Source: an uncultured bacterium (GTDB lineage Bacteria > Bacteroidota > Bacteroidia > Chitinophagales > Chitinophagaceae). Taken from it: DNA of 35,289 nucleotides. This document shows positions 1 to 8,674 of this stretch, in pieces. The stretch lies in the NCBI GenBank assembly GCA_903834825.1, contig CAILKQ010000180.1, positions 1 through 35,289 of the forward strand, read 5' to 3'. The translations under genes and the position numbers were made by a program. Numbering within the stretch: the stretch's first letter is position 1; the number at the start of each line of letters is the position of its first letter. The notes beneath the pieces are model-generated. The model saw only the letters and a program-made list of their open reading frames with translations. It made no database searches and was not told the DNA's origin.

Positions 1-1
1 G

Positions 2-1669
2 AAAATCGTGGGTGATGTTCAAGCAGGGTACAGTGATACTGCTCTGAATACAGCAAAGGGGTTGGGCATTCTGCACAACGATTTCAGCCGCTCCATTCAA
101 AACAATCCAGTGCACAATCTATTTACAAAAATGGAGCACGGGGACATGTTGCTTGAATTTGATTTCATGATGGCCAAGGGCTCCAATTCCGGCTTTTATT
201 TACAATCAAGGTATGAGGTGCAGCTCTTTGATAGCTGGGGAGTGAAAGCCCCCGGGTACGGTGATTTGGGCGGTCTTTACCAGACCATCAAAAAAGGGAA
301 TGGAATGAAGGGAAAGGCGCCCATGAAAAATGCTGCACTGGCACCAGGCCTTTGGCAACACATGGACATCTCTTTCCAGGCGCCAAGGTTTGATGCCAAC
401 GGAAATAAAACAGAAGCCGCCAAATTCATTCATGTAAAACTGAATGGCGTCACTTTGCATGAGAACATCAATGTAGATGGACCAACAATATCGGCAGCGT
501 TTGAAGATGAGAAGGCCTTTGGCCCTTTGATGATTCAGGGAGACCACGGAACCTTGGCCATAAAAAACATGAAATACCTTGCACAAGACGACCTGAAACC
601 AAATCTCCATGATATCAGCTTTCAGTATTTTGAAAAATCTGCCGCCAATTTGGCGGAGGCCAAGACCACAAAGCCAACCCTTCAAGGGAAGGCCAATGCC
701 CTTGATTCAAGGCTGGCATCAGCAAGAGACAAATTTCTGTTGGTGTTTGAGGGAAAATTAAACATCCCAACCGCTGATAACTATACGTTCACCTCACTTT
801 TCTCCGGCACAGGAAGCCTTGAAATTGATGGTAAAAAAGTACTCGAGGCAAAGGACTTGTTTTTGAACGGAACGCCTGTTGTGGGAACAACAGAACTGAA
901 AGCTGGCGAACATGCATTCAAACTCTGGATCAACAAGGACTTGGATTGGGCAAGACCAGGACTTTCGTTGTACGTAGAGAAAGCCAACAGCAAATCAATT
1001 GCCCTCCATGCGTCGGGCTCCATGCCAGAACGCAGTTCCCCGCCACTGATTGCGGTAAAAGCAGAAAGCGGACCCGAAATGATTCGCTCTTTTATGAACC
1101 ACAACAATAAAAAATTGACCCATGTGGTTTCTGTTGGAGATCCTTCACAGGTGCATTATTCCTACGACCTCATGCAGGGAGGAGTCCTTCAGGTATGGAA
1201 AGGGGATTTCCTCAACACCACAGACATGTGGCATGAGAGAGGCGAACCGCAGACTGCAACAGCACTTGGGGCTCCCATTGTACTTGCCGGAAATTGCCCG
1301 ATCTATGAAAGGGCCATTGCCAAAGACTCCATCGCTGATTACCAATACAAAGGCTATACCCTTTCGGCAGGGCTTCCCACCTTTTCCTACACATACAAAA
1401 CACTCAGCATCAAGGATAAGATTCAGCCTGAGGGAAAAGGCCTGAAACGCAGCATCAGCGTTACAGGAGAAGGAAAAGAAAAAACCATGATCAGGATTGC
1501 CCAGGGCAGCAGCATCACGCCGCTTGGCAACGGCTTGTACAGCATCGGCAACCAAGCCTATTTTGTGCAGATTGCCGCAGGCCTGTTTCCCAAGCTTGAA
1601 GGCTATCTTGGTCAACAGGTATTGCTGCTTCCCGCAGGCGAAACAATACAATATCAATTGATTTGGTAG
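2..1669 (+). CDS. DUF1080 / PA14-like secreted protein, 5'-truncated by the window edge
   Basis: The reading frame is open to the left edge (Lys-Ile precede the first possible GTG at 8), so the true start lies outside. The visible first ~195 residues match the second half of a DUF1080 fold (Pfam 3-keto-disaccharide hydrolase; a concanavalin-like sandwich). They show GSNSGFYLQSRYEVQLFD and a closing QGDHGTLAIKN, comparable with GNSGIIFGV and LQDHGNLVW in the second DUF1080 protein of this window. Residues ~240-325 look like a PA14 carbohydrate-binding domain (FEGKLNIPTADNYTF, then SLEIDGKKV). The last ~200 residues are a domain I do not recognise. Likely role: envelope or secreted cleavage of oxidised glycosides (inference). 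The downstream secreted propeller-cupredoxin gene suggests related substrates. No signal peptide can be judged because the N-terminus is missing. Confidence 0.8.
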   Translation, partial: KIVGDVQAGYSDTALNTAKGLGILHNDFSRSIQNNPVHNLFTKMEHGDMLLEFDFMMAKGSNSGFYLQSRYEVQLFDSWGVKAPGYGDLGGLYQTIKKGNGMKGKAPMKNAALAPGLWQHMDISFQAPRFDANGNKTEAAKFIHVKLNGVTLHENINVDGPTISAAFEDEKAFGPLMIQGDHGTLAIKNMKYLAQDDLKPNLHDISFQYFEKSAANLAEAKTTKPTLQGKANALDSRLASARDKFLLVFEGKLNIPTADNYTFTSLFSGTGSLEIDGKKVLEAKDLFLNGTPVVGTTELKAGEHAFKLWINKDLDWARPGLSLYVEKANSKSIALHASGSMPERSSPPLIAVKAESGPEMIRSFMNHNNKKLTHVVSVGDPSQVHYSYDLMQGGVLQVWKGDFLNTTDMWHERGEPQTATALGAPIVLAGNCPIYERAIAKDSIADYQYKGYTLSAGLPTFSYTYKTLSIKDKIQPEGKGLKRSISVTGEGKEKTMIRIAQGSSITPLGNGLYSIGNQAYFVQIAAGLFPKLEGYLGQQVLLLPAGETIQYQLIW

Positions 1670-1696
1670 GAAGTCTAGTATTTATAGGTATTTTTG
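1662..1696 (+). promoter_or_regulatory. Candidate Bacteroidota-type promoter
   Basis: TTTG at 1662-1665 is followed 23 bases later by TATTTTTG at 1689-1696, an exact match to the Bacteroidota -7 consensus TAnnTTTG. It overlaps the end of the preceding DUF1080 gene. Transcription would begin near 1702, leaving a leader of about 160 bases before the histidine decarboxylase start. A chance match is possible in A+T-rich DNA. Confidence 0.35.
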
Positions 1697-1702
1697 CAAC
1701 AG

Positions 1703-1798
1703 ATGAGACCCGATTTTCCTTTCAAGCTGTTCAATGATAAAAGCGACACCTATGCATGCCTGATGCAGTCGCTTGCAGAAGATGCTGTAAGAAATTAA
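1703..1798 (+). CDS. Possible 31-residue leader ORF upstream of hdc
   Basis: An ATG at 1703 opens a 31-codon frame ending in TAA at 1796-1798. The peptide begins MRPDFPFKLF and ends EDAVRN. It sits 6 bases after a perfect TAnnTTTG element, about where transcription would start, and is followed by a weak hairpin. It has no histidine codons, so a classic histidine-attenuation leader is unlikely. I recognise no family; it may be a chance ORF. Confidence 0.15.
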   Translation: MRPDFPFKLFNDKSDTYACLMQSLAEDAVRN

Positions 1799-1805
1799 TT
1801 TTTTC

Positions 1806-1828
1806 ACAGGAACAAATCCCTGTTTTCT
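1806..1828 (+). other. Weak stem-loop in the hdc leader
   Basis: ACAGG (1806-1810) pairs with CCTGT (1819-1823) across an 8-base loop and is followed by a short T-rich stretch. It lies between the small ORF and the hdc start. The stem is only 5 bp, so a regulatory or terminator role is speculative. Confidence 0.2.
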
Positions 1829-1860
1829 TACCTCACATTCTCATCAAACCCATTTCTACA

Positions 1861-2955
1861 ATGGAAAGTCTTGAACAATTTCACCAAAAAATCAGTGAAA
1901 GGTCAAAAACCTATATTGGATACCCTGTAGCCACTGACTACGACTATTCTGAACTCTATCCCTTGATGCAATACAGCATCAACAATGTTGGAGATCCCTT
2001 CATAGAATCATATGACATGCAATGCAAATCATTTGAACGAGAAGTGGTTTCTTTTTATGCTGAATTTTTTAATGCCCCGGCCAACAACCACTGGGGTTAT
2101 GTAACCAATGGGGGCTCGGAGGGAAACCTTTACGCACTCTATCTTGCCAGGGAACTCTATCCAAACGGAATCGTTTACTACAGCGAGGCCACCCACTACA
2201 GCGTTCAAAAGAATCTTCACCTGTTGAACATGAAAAGCATTGTGATCCGCTCCCAGCCCAATGGAGAGATGGACTATGAAGACCTTGCCCAAATGATCCA
2301 ACTGAACCGCCAACAATCTGTCATCATCATGGCCAACATTGGCACCACCATGACCGAGGCCAAAGACAGCGTTCCCACGATCAAGGAAACACTGAACAAA
2401 TACGCCATCAAAAGCTCCTATATCCATTGCGATGCGGCCCTTGCAGGATCATATCTACCCTTGCTGGGTGCCAGCGATTTCGATTTTGCGCATGGCGCAG
2501 ACAGCATTGCCATCAGTGGCCATAAATTCTTTGGATCTCCCATCACCAATGGTATTGTACTGGTGAAGAAATCCTATAAAGACAGGATTGGCCGTTCGAT
2601 CAACTATATCGGAACGCTGGATACTACGATCACCGGATCGCGCAGCGGAATGAATGCATTGATCGTATGGTATGCCATTAAAAAATGGGGAAGAGAGGGC
2701 ATGTTGAAAAGAACCATGACCAGTTTGGAAAATGCTGCCCACCTCAGGGTTCACCTCAACGCCATTGGCGTCAAGGCATGGAGCAACCCCAACGCATTGA
2801 CCGTGGTGATGCCAAAGCCCTCCGATGAGATTTGCAATAAATGGCAACTTGCTACAGACAACGACATTGCCCATGTCATTTGCATGCCTGGCATCTCCAG
2901 GGAAAAGCTTGATGAATTCATCGAAGACATGAAGATGTCTCAAACCCATCGATAA
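1861..2955 (+). CDS. hdc: Histidine decarboxylase, PLP-dependent
   Basis: A 364-residue group II amino-acid decarboxylase that should convert histidine to histamine and CO2 in the cytosol. The PLP-binding lysine is K222 in SGHKFFGSP. The HCDAALAGSYLP block (H189, D191) supplies the conserved Asp that contacts the PLP ring nitrogen. TNGGSEGNL near residue 83 is the phosphate-binding region. Length and the SGHKFFGSP context fit bacterial PLP-type histidine decarboxylases better than glutamate or aromatic amino-acid decarboxylases, though serine or another amino acid cannot be excluded by eye. I chose ATG 1861 over an upstream in-frame start at 1756 because the family homology begins there and the extra 35 residues look non-conserved. 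No antiporter gene is adjacent, so it is not an obvious acid-resistance pair. Confidence 0.85.
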   Translation: MESLEQFHQKISERSKTYIGYPVATDYDYSELYPLMQYSINNVGDPFIESYDMQCKSFEREVVSFYAEFFNAPANNHWGYVTNGGSEGNLYALYLARELYPNGIVYYSEATHYSVQKNLHLLNMKSIVIRSQPNGEMDYEDLAQMIQLNRQQSVIIMANIGTTMTEAKDSVPTIKETLNKYAIKSSYIHCDAALAGSYLPLLGASDFDFAHGADSIAISGHKFFGSPITNGIVLVKKSYKDRIGRSINYIGTLDTTITGSRSGMNALIVWYAIKKWGREGMLKRTMTSLENAAHLRVHLNAIGVKAWSNPNALTVVMPKPSDEICNKWQLATDNDIAHVICMPGISREKLDEFIEDMKMSQTHR

Positions 2956-2991
2956 CATTTGATTGTGCGCGCAGGAAAGCAGGAATTTGAC

Positions 2992-2999
2992 TATCTTTA
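2992..2999 (+). promoter_or_regulatory. Candidate -7 element for the propeller-cupredoxin gene
   Basis: TATCTTTA matches TAnnTTTG at seven of eight positions and lies 23 bases upstream of the ATG at 3023. I see no well-spaced -33 TTG, so this is a weak call. Confidence 0.3.
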
Positions 3000-3022
3000 A
3001 GTCAACAAAATTCCTGTTTCCC

Positions 3023-5020
3023 ATGCGCATCATTCGATCAATTTCCCTCGCAACAGTTTCACTCTGCTTTGCCTTTGTTTCAAACGGGCAAACCAATGTC
3101 GTACAAACCGAAAAGGATTTCTATTCCCTCAGAACCATTGTTATACCAGAAGAGATCAAGCTTGAAGTAGGCGGTGTGGCTGTAATGCCCGACGGAAGGA
3201 TTGCGGCATCAACAAGAAGAGGAGAAATTTGGATCATCGAGAATGCATACGGAAACGGGCAACCTTATTTTTCCAAATTCGCTTCTGGCCTTCATGAGGT
3301 ATTGGGATTGGCTTACAGGGATGGCGCATTCTATTGCACACAAAGGGGTGAATTGACCAAAATTGAAGACAAGGATGGAGACGGCAAGGCCGATAGCTTC
3401 ACGCCGATCAGTATTTTTCAACTGAGTGGAAACTACCACGAATATGCTTACGGTCCGGTATTTGACAAGAATGGTGACATGTATGTTACCCTCAATGTTG
3501 CCTGGGTGGGCTTTGGCGACGGGCTGGGGAAATGGCATGGATGGTTGTTGAAAATAAAGCCCAATGGCACAACAGAACCCATTGCCACCGGGCTTCGTTC
3601 ACCTGCCGGATTCAACATCAACAGCAGTGGCGATGTTTTCTATGCTGAGAACCAGGGAGACTGGGTAGGAAGCGGAAGGGTTACCCACCTCGAGAAAGGC
3701 GATTTTGCAGGAAATGCAGGCGGATTGAACTGGACCAAAGAGCCGGAATCTCCACTCAAACTCACCAAAGATGACCTAAAAGTTGTCGACAATGGTCAGC
3801 CCATGCATGAGGCGGCCAAAATCATCAAGGAACTCAAACTTCCGGCGGTATGGTTCCCACATACATTGATGGGCATCTCTACTTCAGACATCCTGGAAGA
3901 TGAAATGGCCGGCGCATTCGGACCATTTGCTGGTCATTACTATGTTGCTGACCAGGGCCATTCCAAGATCATGCGCATGACGCTGGAAAAAGTAAAAGGA
4001 AAATACCAGGGCGCCTGTTACCCTTTTTATGAGGGATTTGCCTCCGGACTCCTGCGCCTGCGTTGGGGGCTTGACGGTTCCATGTTTGCGGGGATGACCA
4101 GCAGGGGATGGTCCAGCACCGGTAAGGCAGATTATGCCTTGCAGCGCCTTGTCTGGAGCGGAGAAACGCCTTTTGAAATGAAAGACATCCATGCGCTTCC
4201 TGATGGATTTGAAATTGAATTCACCCTTCCTGTTGATGCGGCGAAACTGAAAAATGCGATGAACTATTCAGCCAACAGTTTCACGTACAAATACCACCAT
4301 AATTATGGCAGCCCCATCATTCAAAATCAAGTAAGAAAGATCAAGGGCATCATCCCATCAGCGGATGGAAAAAAAGTAAAACTGGTCATGGACAGCCTTA
4401 TTGAAGGCCATATTCACGAAATCAAGGTTCAAAACCTGACATCATCCAATGGCAAAGCACTGTTGCATGATGTTGCGTATTATACCATGAACAATATTCC
4501 TGAAGGTGCTGCAACAGTCGTTACCGAAGAGCAAAAAGTGAAGATGATGGACATGAAGCATGACATGAAAATGATGCCCGAAACAAAAGCCCCTGTCAAC
4601 ACCGTCTCGGCCAAGCGCAAATTGACCATGCCTGGCGATTGGGGTCAACCAGATGCTGTGATCAAGCTCGGTACCAAGCCAGGACTGAAATTTGATGTGG
4701 CCCGTTTTGAAGTGAAGGTGGGTGCCAAGGTAAGGTTGATGTTCAGCAACAATGATGACATGACACATAACGTGGTGGTGGTGGCCCCAGGTGCTGCTGA
4801 CGAGGTAGGAAACCTTGCCTTACAACTCGGACTAAAAGGATCAGAAATGAGTTATGTTCCCAACAGCCCGAAAGTCTTGTTCCATACCAAACTCTTGGCG
4901 CCGGATGAAATCGAAAGCATTTATTTCTCTGCGCCAACCACGCCTGGTGAATATCCCTTTATTTGCTCTTATCCAGGACATGCCTCTGTGATGCGCGGCA
5001 TCCTGAAAGTGGTCAAATAG
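3023..5020 (+). CDS. Secreted beta-propeller dehydrogenase-like protein with C-terminal azurin-type copper domain
   Basis: 665 residues. The N-terminus is a Sec signal peptide (MRIIRSIS, hydrophobic core, likely cleavage after SNGQ), which is why ATG 3023 is preferred over the in-frame TTG at 2963. Residues ~30-400 resemble a PQQ/sorbosone-dehydrogenase-type propeller (GGVAVMPDGRIAAST; GLRSPAGFNINSSGDVFYAENQGDW). A Met/His-rich linker lies around residues 507-522 (KMMDMKHDMKMMPE). The last ~125 residues form a type-1 copper domain with ligands H582 (THNVV), C648, H653 and M657; the C-x4-H-x3-M spacing is that of azurin/auracyanin. The protein probably oxidises a substrate in the periplasm and passes electrons directly to its own copper centre (inference; cofactor and substrate unknown). 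Its stop is one base from the next start, suggesting co-transcription. Confidence 0.8.
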   Translation: MRIIRSISLATVSLCFAFVSNGQTNVVQTEKDFYSLRTIVIPEEIKLEVGGVAVMPDGRIAASTRRGEIWIIENAYGNGQPYFSKFASGLHEVLGLAYRDGAFYCTQRGELTKIEDKDGDGKADSFTPISIFQLSGNYHEYAYGPVFDKNGDMYVTLNVAWVGFGDGLGKWHGWLLKIKPNGTTEPIATGLRSPAGFNINSSGDVFYAENQGDWVGSGRVTHLEKGDFAGNAGGLNWTKEPESPLKLTKDDLKVVDNGQPMHEAAKIIKELKLPAVWFPHTLMGISTSDILEDEMAGAFGPFAGHYYVADQGHSKIMRMTLEKVKGKYQGACYPFYEGFASGLLRLRWGLDGSMFAGMTSRGWSSTGKADYALQRLVWSGETPFEMKDIHALPDGFEIEFTLPVDAAKLKNAMNYSANSFTYKYHHNYGSPIIQNQVRKIKGIIPSADGKKVKLVMDSLIEGHIHEIKVQNLTSSNGKALLHDVAYYTMNNIPEGAATVVTEEQKVKMMDMKHDMKMMPETKAPVNTVSAKRKLTMPGDWGQPDAVIKLGTKPGLKFDVARFEVKVGAKVRLMFSNNDDMTHNVVVVAPGAADEVGNLALQLGLKGSEMSYVPNSPKVLFHTKLLAPDEIESIYFSAPTTPGEYPFICSYPGHASVMRGILKVVK

Positions 5021-5021
5021 G

Positions 5022-5750
5022 ATGGTCAGAGAAATCCACCAATGGTACAGCCCAGCGCTCAGTAAAGAGATGCCCGTTGCTGTCTATGGCCATTATGGAT
5101 TTGCCTTGTTGATGATTCCCACCGCAGCCGCAGACTACCTGGAATACGAAAGGTTTGAACTCATCCATGCGCTGAAACCCCTTCTGGATGCGGGCAAACT
5201 GAAGATTTTTTCTGTCAACAGCATCAATACCGAAAGCTGGATGAACAAAGAGATGGAAGGCGCGCACAAGGCCATCCGCCAAAACCAGTTCAATGCATAT
5301 GTTTTCGATGAGGTGGTTCCTTTCATCCAATCAATGACCTCCCGGGACACCCCGATTATCACCTGCGGAGCCTCCTTCGGAGCCTTTCATTCGATGAACC
5401 TGTTTCTCAAAAGACCAGACCTGATCAATGGCGTCATTGCGATGAGCGGAGTCTACGACCTGATGGAATACACAGACGGGTTTTATGACGACCAGGTCTA
5501 TTTCAACTCTCCGATGCATTATATTCCCAACCTCACTGATCATGATACCCTTGAACAGATCAGGCACGGAAAAATCATCATGGCCACAGGAAGCGGCAAC
5601 CATGAAGATCCCGAAGCCAACAAGAGATTTTCAAATATTTTACACAGTAAATCCATTCCGCATGATCTGGAGGTTTGGGCTGCTGACATCCACCACGACT
5701 GGCCTACCTGGAGAAAAATGTTGCCTTATTTTATCGATATGAAATATTGA
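5022..5750 (+). CDS. Alpha/beta-hydrolase, esterase-like
   Basis: 242 residues with no signal peptide, starting one base after the preceding stop, so translation is probably coupled. The nucleophile elbow is CGASFGAF with S118 (G-x-S-x-G). The catalytic His is likely H224 or H225 in ADIHHDWPTW, and the acid probably lies around D196 in GNHEDPEAN. The fold resembles small cytosolic putative esterases (COG4947/esterase D-like). The substrate cannot be read from the sequence; an ester or acyl-sugar is a guess from the neighbourhood. Confidence 0.75.
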   Translation: MVREIHQWYSPALSKEMPVAVYGHYGFALLMIPTAAADYLEYERFELIHALKPLLDAGKLKIFSVNSINTESWMNKEMEGAHKAIRQNQFNAYVFDEVVPFIQSMTSRDTPIITCGASFGAFHSMNLFLKRPDLINGVIAMSGVYDLMEYTDGFYDDQVYFNSPMHYIPNLTDHDTLEQIRHGKIIMATGSGNHEDPEANKRFSNILHSKSIPHDLEVWAADIHHDWPTWRKMLPYFIDMKY

Positions 5751-5803
5751 TGCATCCCCTGCGCTGCTGAAACACTGGGTAGTGAAACTGGTTGCGAAAA
5801 GAG

Positions 5804-5811
5804 TAACTTCG
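5804..5811 (+). promoter_or_regulatory. Candidate -7 element at the polA start
   Basis: TAACTTCG lies four bases (AAGC) before the polA ATG at 5816 and matches TAnnTTTG at seven of eight positions. Transcription would begin at or within a base or two of the ATG, implying a leaderless message. The inositol-monophosphatase-family gene has the same arrangement (TATCTTCG-CAGC-ATG). No clear -33 element is visible. Confidence 0.3.
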
Positions 5812-5815
5812 AAGC

Positions 5816-8641
5816 ATGGAAAAAAAGCTGTTCCTTATCGATGCATTCGCGCTGATCTTTCGTGCTTACTATGCACTGATCAGAAGCCCGCGCATCACCA
5901 GCAAAGGGAAAAACACCAACGCACAGTTTGGCTTCACCAACGCATTGATTGACCTGCTCAACAAACAAAAACCCACCCACCTGGCCGTATGTTTTGATAC
6001 CGCCGCCCCAACTGAAAGGCATCTTGATTATGCCGAGTACAAGGCAAACAGGCAAGAGGCTCCGGAAGACCTGTTGGCCTCCATCCCCGACATCAAGAAA
6101 ATCATCGAAGGCCTGAACATTCCTATTCTGGAGACCGATGGTTTTGAGGCCGATGATGTGATTGGCACATTGGCTAAACAGGCAGAAAAAGCAGGGTACC
6201 AGGTGTTCATGGTTACGCCCGACAAGGATTATGGACAATTGGTTTCCGACAACATCAAAATATTCAAGCCGCCCTACCAGGGCGGAGATTTTGAAATCAT
6301 TGGCCCCAAAGAGGTCTGCGAAAAATGGAACATCAAAGATGTTTCGCAGGTGATTGACATCCTGGCCATGATGGGCGATGCTGTTGACAATATTCCGGGC
6401 ATTGCGGGTGTTGGAGAAAAGACTGCTGCGAAGTTGTTGGCAGAATACGGCACCGTTGAAAACGTGTTGGCCAATGCAGACCAACTCAAGGGTGCACTGG
6501 GCGAGAAAGTGAGGCAGGGAAAGGACATGGCCATCATGAGCAAAAAACTGGCCACCATCATCACCACGGTTCCCGTTGCGTTTCATGAAGAAAACTTCAA
6601 GGTTACAGAACCCAACAAGGAAGCGCTATTGGACATTTTCAGTGAGCTGGAATTCAGGACCATTGGAAAAAGAATCCTGGGTGAAGACATTCCCGTTGCG
6701 GGCCCGGTTGAAAAAGGAACCACGGTGCAGGGAGATCTTTTTGGAGGAGGTGGCACCACCGTTGCAACATCCAACAACAATGTGGGTGCCGAAGAAGAAA
6801 ACAGCACACCCCTGTTTGCCGATAAAAACATCAACAATACGCCGCATAGCTATGGCTTGGTGGATACAGCCGAAAAAATAGCAGCGCTGATTGCTTTGCT
6901 GGAGAAGGAAAAAGAGGTTTGTTTTGATACCGAAACCACCGGGCTGGACGCCAACCAGGCCGATATCGTGGGCATCAGTTTTTCCATCAAACCGGGCACG
7001 GGTTGTTATGTGCCCTGCCCCGATACCCGAGACAAAACCAAATCCTTCCTCCTGCAATTCAACCGCCTTTTTGACGATCCTTCCAAGGTCTGGATTGGCC
7101 AAAACATCAAATACGATCTCCTGATCCTCAAGAACCATGGATTCACACTGAAAGGAGAAATTTTTGATACCATGCTGGCGCATTATGTGATCGATCCAGA
7201 AGGAAAAAGAAGCATGGACCTGCTCAGCGCAAAATACCTGGGCTACGAGCCTGTCCACATTGTAGAACTGATTGGGAAAAAAGGAAAGGGCCAAGGAAGC
7301 ATGCGGGATGTAGAGGTAGAAAAAATCAAAGAGTACGCCAGCGAGGACGCAGACATCACCCTTCAACTCAAAAATATTTTTGAGCCCCAGCTCAAGGAAA
7401 AAGCAGTCGAAAAGGTTTTTTACGAAGTAGAGAATCCGCTGGCAAAAGTCCTTACAGACATGGAATACGAGGGCGTCAGGGTGGATGTTGATTTCCTGAA
7501 TGAATATTCAAAAACCCTGGAAAAAGAAGCCAAGATTGCAGAAGAGTCTGTTTATGCCACTGCTGGAGTGCGCTTCAACCTTGCCTCTCCCAAGCAGTTG
7601 GGTGAAGTGTTGTTTGAGAAGCTGATGCTGGATCCAAAAGCGAAAAAAACCAAAACTGGCCAATACCAAACCGGTGAGGATGTGCTTCAAAAACTGGCCA
7701 ACCAGTTTCCGATTGTGGACGATATCCTTGCCTTCAGGGAGCTCACCAAATTGAGGTCAACCTACGTGGATGCCCTGCCGCAACTGATCAATCCCAACAC
7801 AGGCCGCGTGCATACCACCTACGCACAAGCCGTTGCGGTTACAGGCAGGCTGGCCAGCAACAACCCCAACCTCCAAAACATTCCAGTGCGCAGCGACCGC
7901 GGAAAGGAAATCAGAAAAGCATTCACTGCCAGGGACAAGGACCATGTACTGGTGTCTGCCGACTATTCACAAATTGAACTGCGGATTGTGGCTGCCATCA
8001 GTGGAGATCCCAACATGTGCGAAGCATTCCGATCCGGCAAAGACATCCACACGGCAACAGCAGCAAAAGTATATGGCATCAACGAAGAGGATGTCACCAA
8101 GGAAATGCGGTATAAGGCGAAAAGCGTGAACTTCGGCATCATCTACGGTCAAGGGGCTTTCGGGCTAGCAGAAAACCTTGGCATCAGCCGAACCGAAGCC
8201 AAAACCATCATCGACAATTACAAAAAAGAATTTCCGGGCATCACCCAATACATGGAATCAACCATCCAGTTTGCCAAAGACAATGGTTATGTAGAGACCC
8301 TGATGGGAAGGAAACGCTGGCTCCGCGACATCAACTCTTCCAACTTCACGGTGCGCGGATTTGCAGAGCGCAATGCCATTAACTCGCCCATACAGGGAAC
8401 TGCTGCAGACATGATCAAACTGGCGATGATCAAGGTACACCATGCGATCAAAAAAGAAGGATTCAAAAGCAAGATGATCCTTCAGGTGCATGATGAATTG
8501 ATTTTTGATGCGTTGAGGTCTGAAGCAGAGGCCCTGAAAGCCTGTGTCCTCGAGAACATGGAAAATGCGCTTCATCTTCCGAACAATGTTCCGGTGATCG
8601 CAGAGGCCGGGATTGGCGACAATTGGCTGGCAGCACATTAA
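5816..8641 (+). CDS. polA: DNA polymerase I
   Basis: 941 residues, full length for Bacteroidota PolA. It fills gaps and removes RNA primers during replication and repair. Residues 1-~290 are the 5' nuclease (LIDAFALIFRAYYAL; TPDKDYGQLV; helix-hairpin-helix GIAGVGEKTAAKLL). A low-complexity linker follows (~295-340). Residues ~350-540 are the 3'-5' proofreading exonuclease, apparently active because FDTETTGLD keeps D371 and E373. The polymerase domain has motif A at DYSQIELR (D716), the O-helix RYKAKSVNFGIIYG and motif C QVHDE (H892, D893). The start is ATG 5816, which leaves the nuclease N-terminus complete. It is apparently a separate transcript from the upstream hydrolase. Confidence 0.98.
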   Translation: MEKKLFLIDAFALIFRAYYALIRSPRITSKGKNTNAQFGFTNALIDLLNKQKPTHLAVCFDTAAPTERHLDYAEYKANRQEAPEDLLASIPDIKKIIEGLNIPILETDGFEADDVIGTLAKQAEKAGYQVFMVTPDKDYGQLVSDNIKIFKPPYQGGDFEIIGPKEVCEKWNIKDVSQVIDILAMMGDAVDNIPGIAGVGEKTAAKLLAEYGTVENVLANADQLKGALGEKVRQGKDMAIMSKKLATIITTVPVAFHEENFKVTEPNKEALLDIFSELEFRTIGKRILGEDIPVAGPVEKGTTVQGDLFGGGGTTVATSNNNVGAEEENSTPLFADKNINNTPHSYGLVDTAEKIAALIALLEKEKEVCFDTETTGLDANQADIVGISFSIKPGTGCYVPCPDTRDKTKSFLLQFNRLFDDPSKVWIGQNIKYDLLILKNHGFTLKGEIFDTMLAHYVIDPEGKRSMDLLSAKYLGYEPVHIVELIGKKGKGQGSMRDVEVEKIKEYASEDADITLQLKNIFEPQLKEKAVEKVFYEVENPLAKVLTDMEYEGVRVDVDFLNEYSKTLEKEAKIAEESVYATAGVRFNLASPKQLGEVLFEKLMLDPKAKKTKTGQYQTGEDVLQKLANQFPIVDDILAFRELTKLRSTYVDALPQLINPNTGRVHTTYAQAVAVTGRLASNNPNLQNIPVRSDRGKEIRKAFTARDKDHVLVSADYSQIELRIVAAISGDPNMCEAFRSGKDIHTATAAKVYGINEEDVTKEMRYKAKSVNFGIIYGQGAFGLAENLGISRTEAKTIIDNYKKEFPGITQYMESTIQFAKDNGYVETLMGRKRWLRDINSSNFTVRGFAERNAINSPIQGTAADMIKLAMIKVHHAIKKEGFKSKMILQVHDELIFDALRSEAEALKACVLENMENALHLPNNVPVIAEAGIGDNWLAAH

Positions 8642-8674
8642 TTAAGGTTTGTCATAAAGCCGAAAAACAGCAGC

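Noticed and set aside
5726-6586. Long minus-strand open frame (about 286 codons) opposite polA
   Set aside because: It lies wholly over the polA 5' nuclease and the end of the hydrolase, has no recognisable domain, and is Cys/His/Phe-rich as antisense frames of this codon usage are.
6730-6850. Possible domain break or frameshift between the nuclease and exonuclease parts of polA
   Set aside because: The frame is continuous, and a low-complexity linker at this position is normal.
6626-7366. Second long minus-strand open frame opposite polA
   Set aside because: Overlaps the proofreading domain of polA; no domain or plausible start region.
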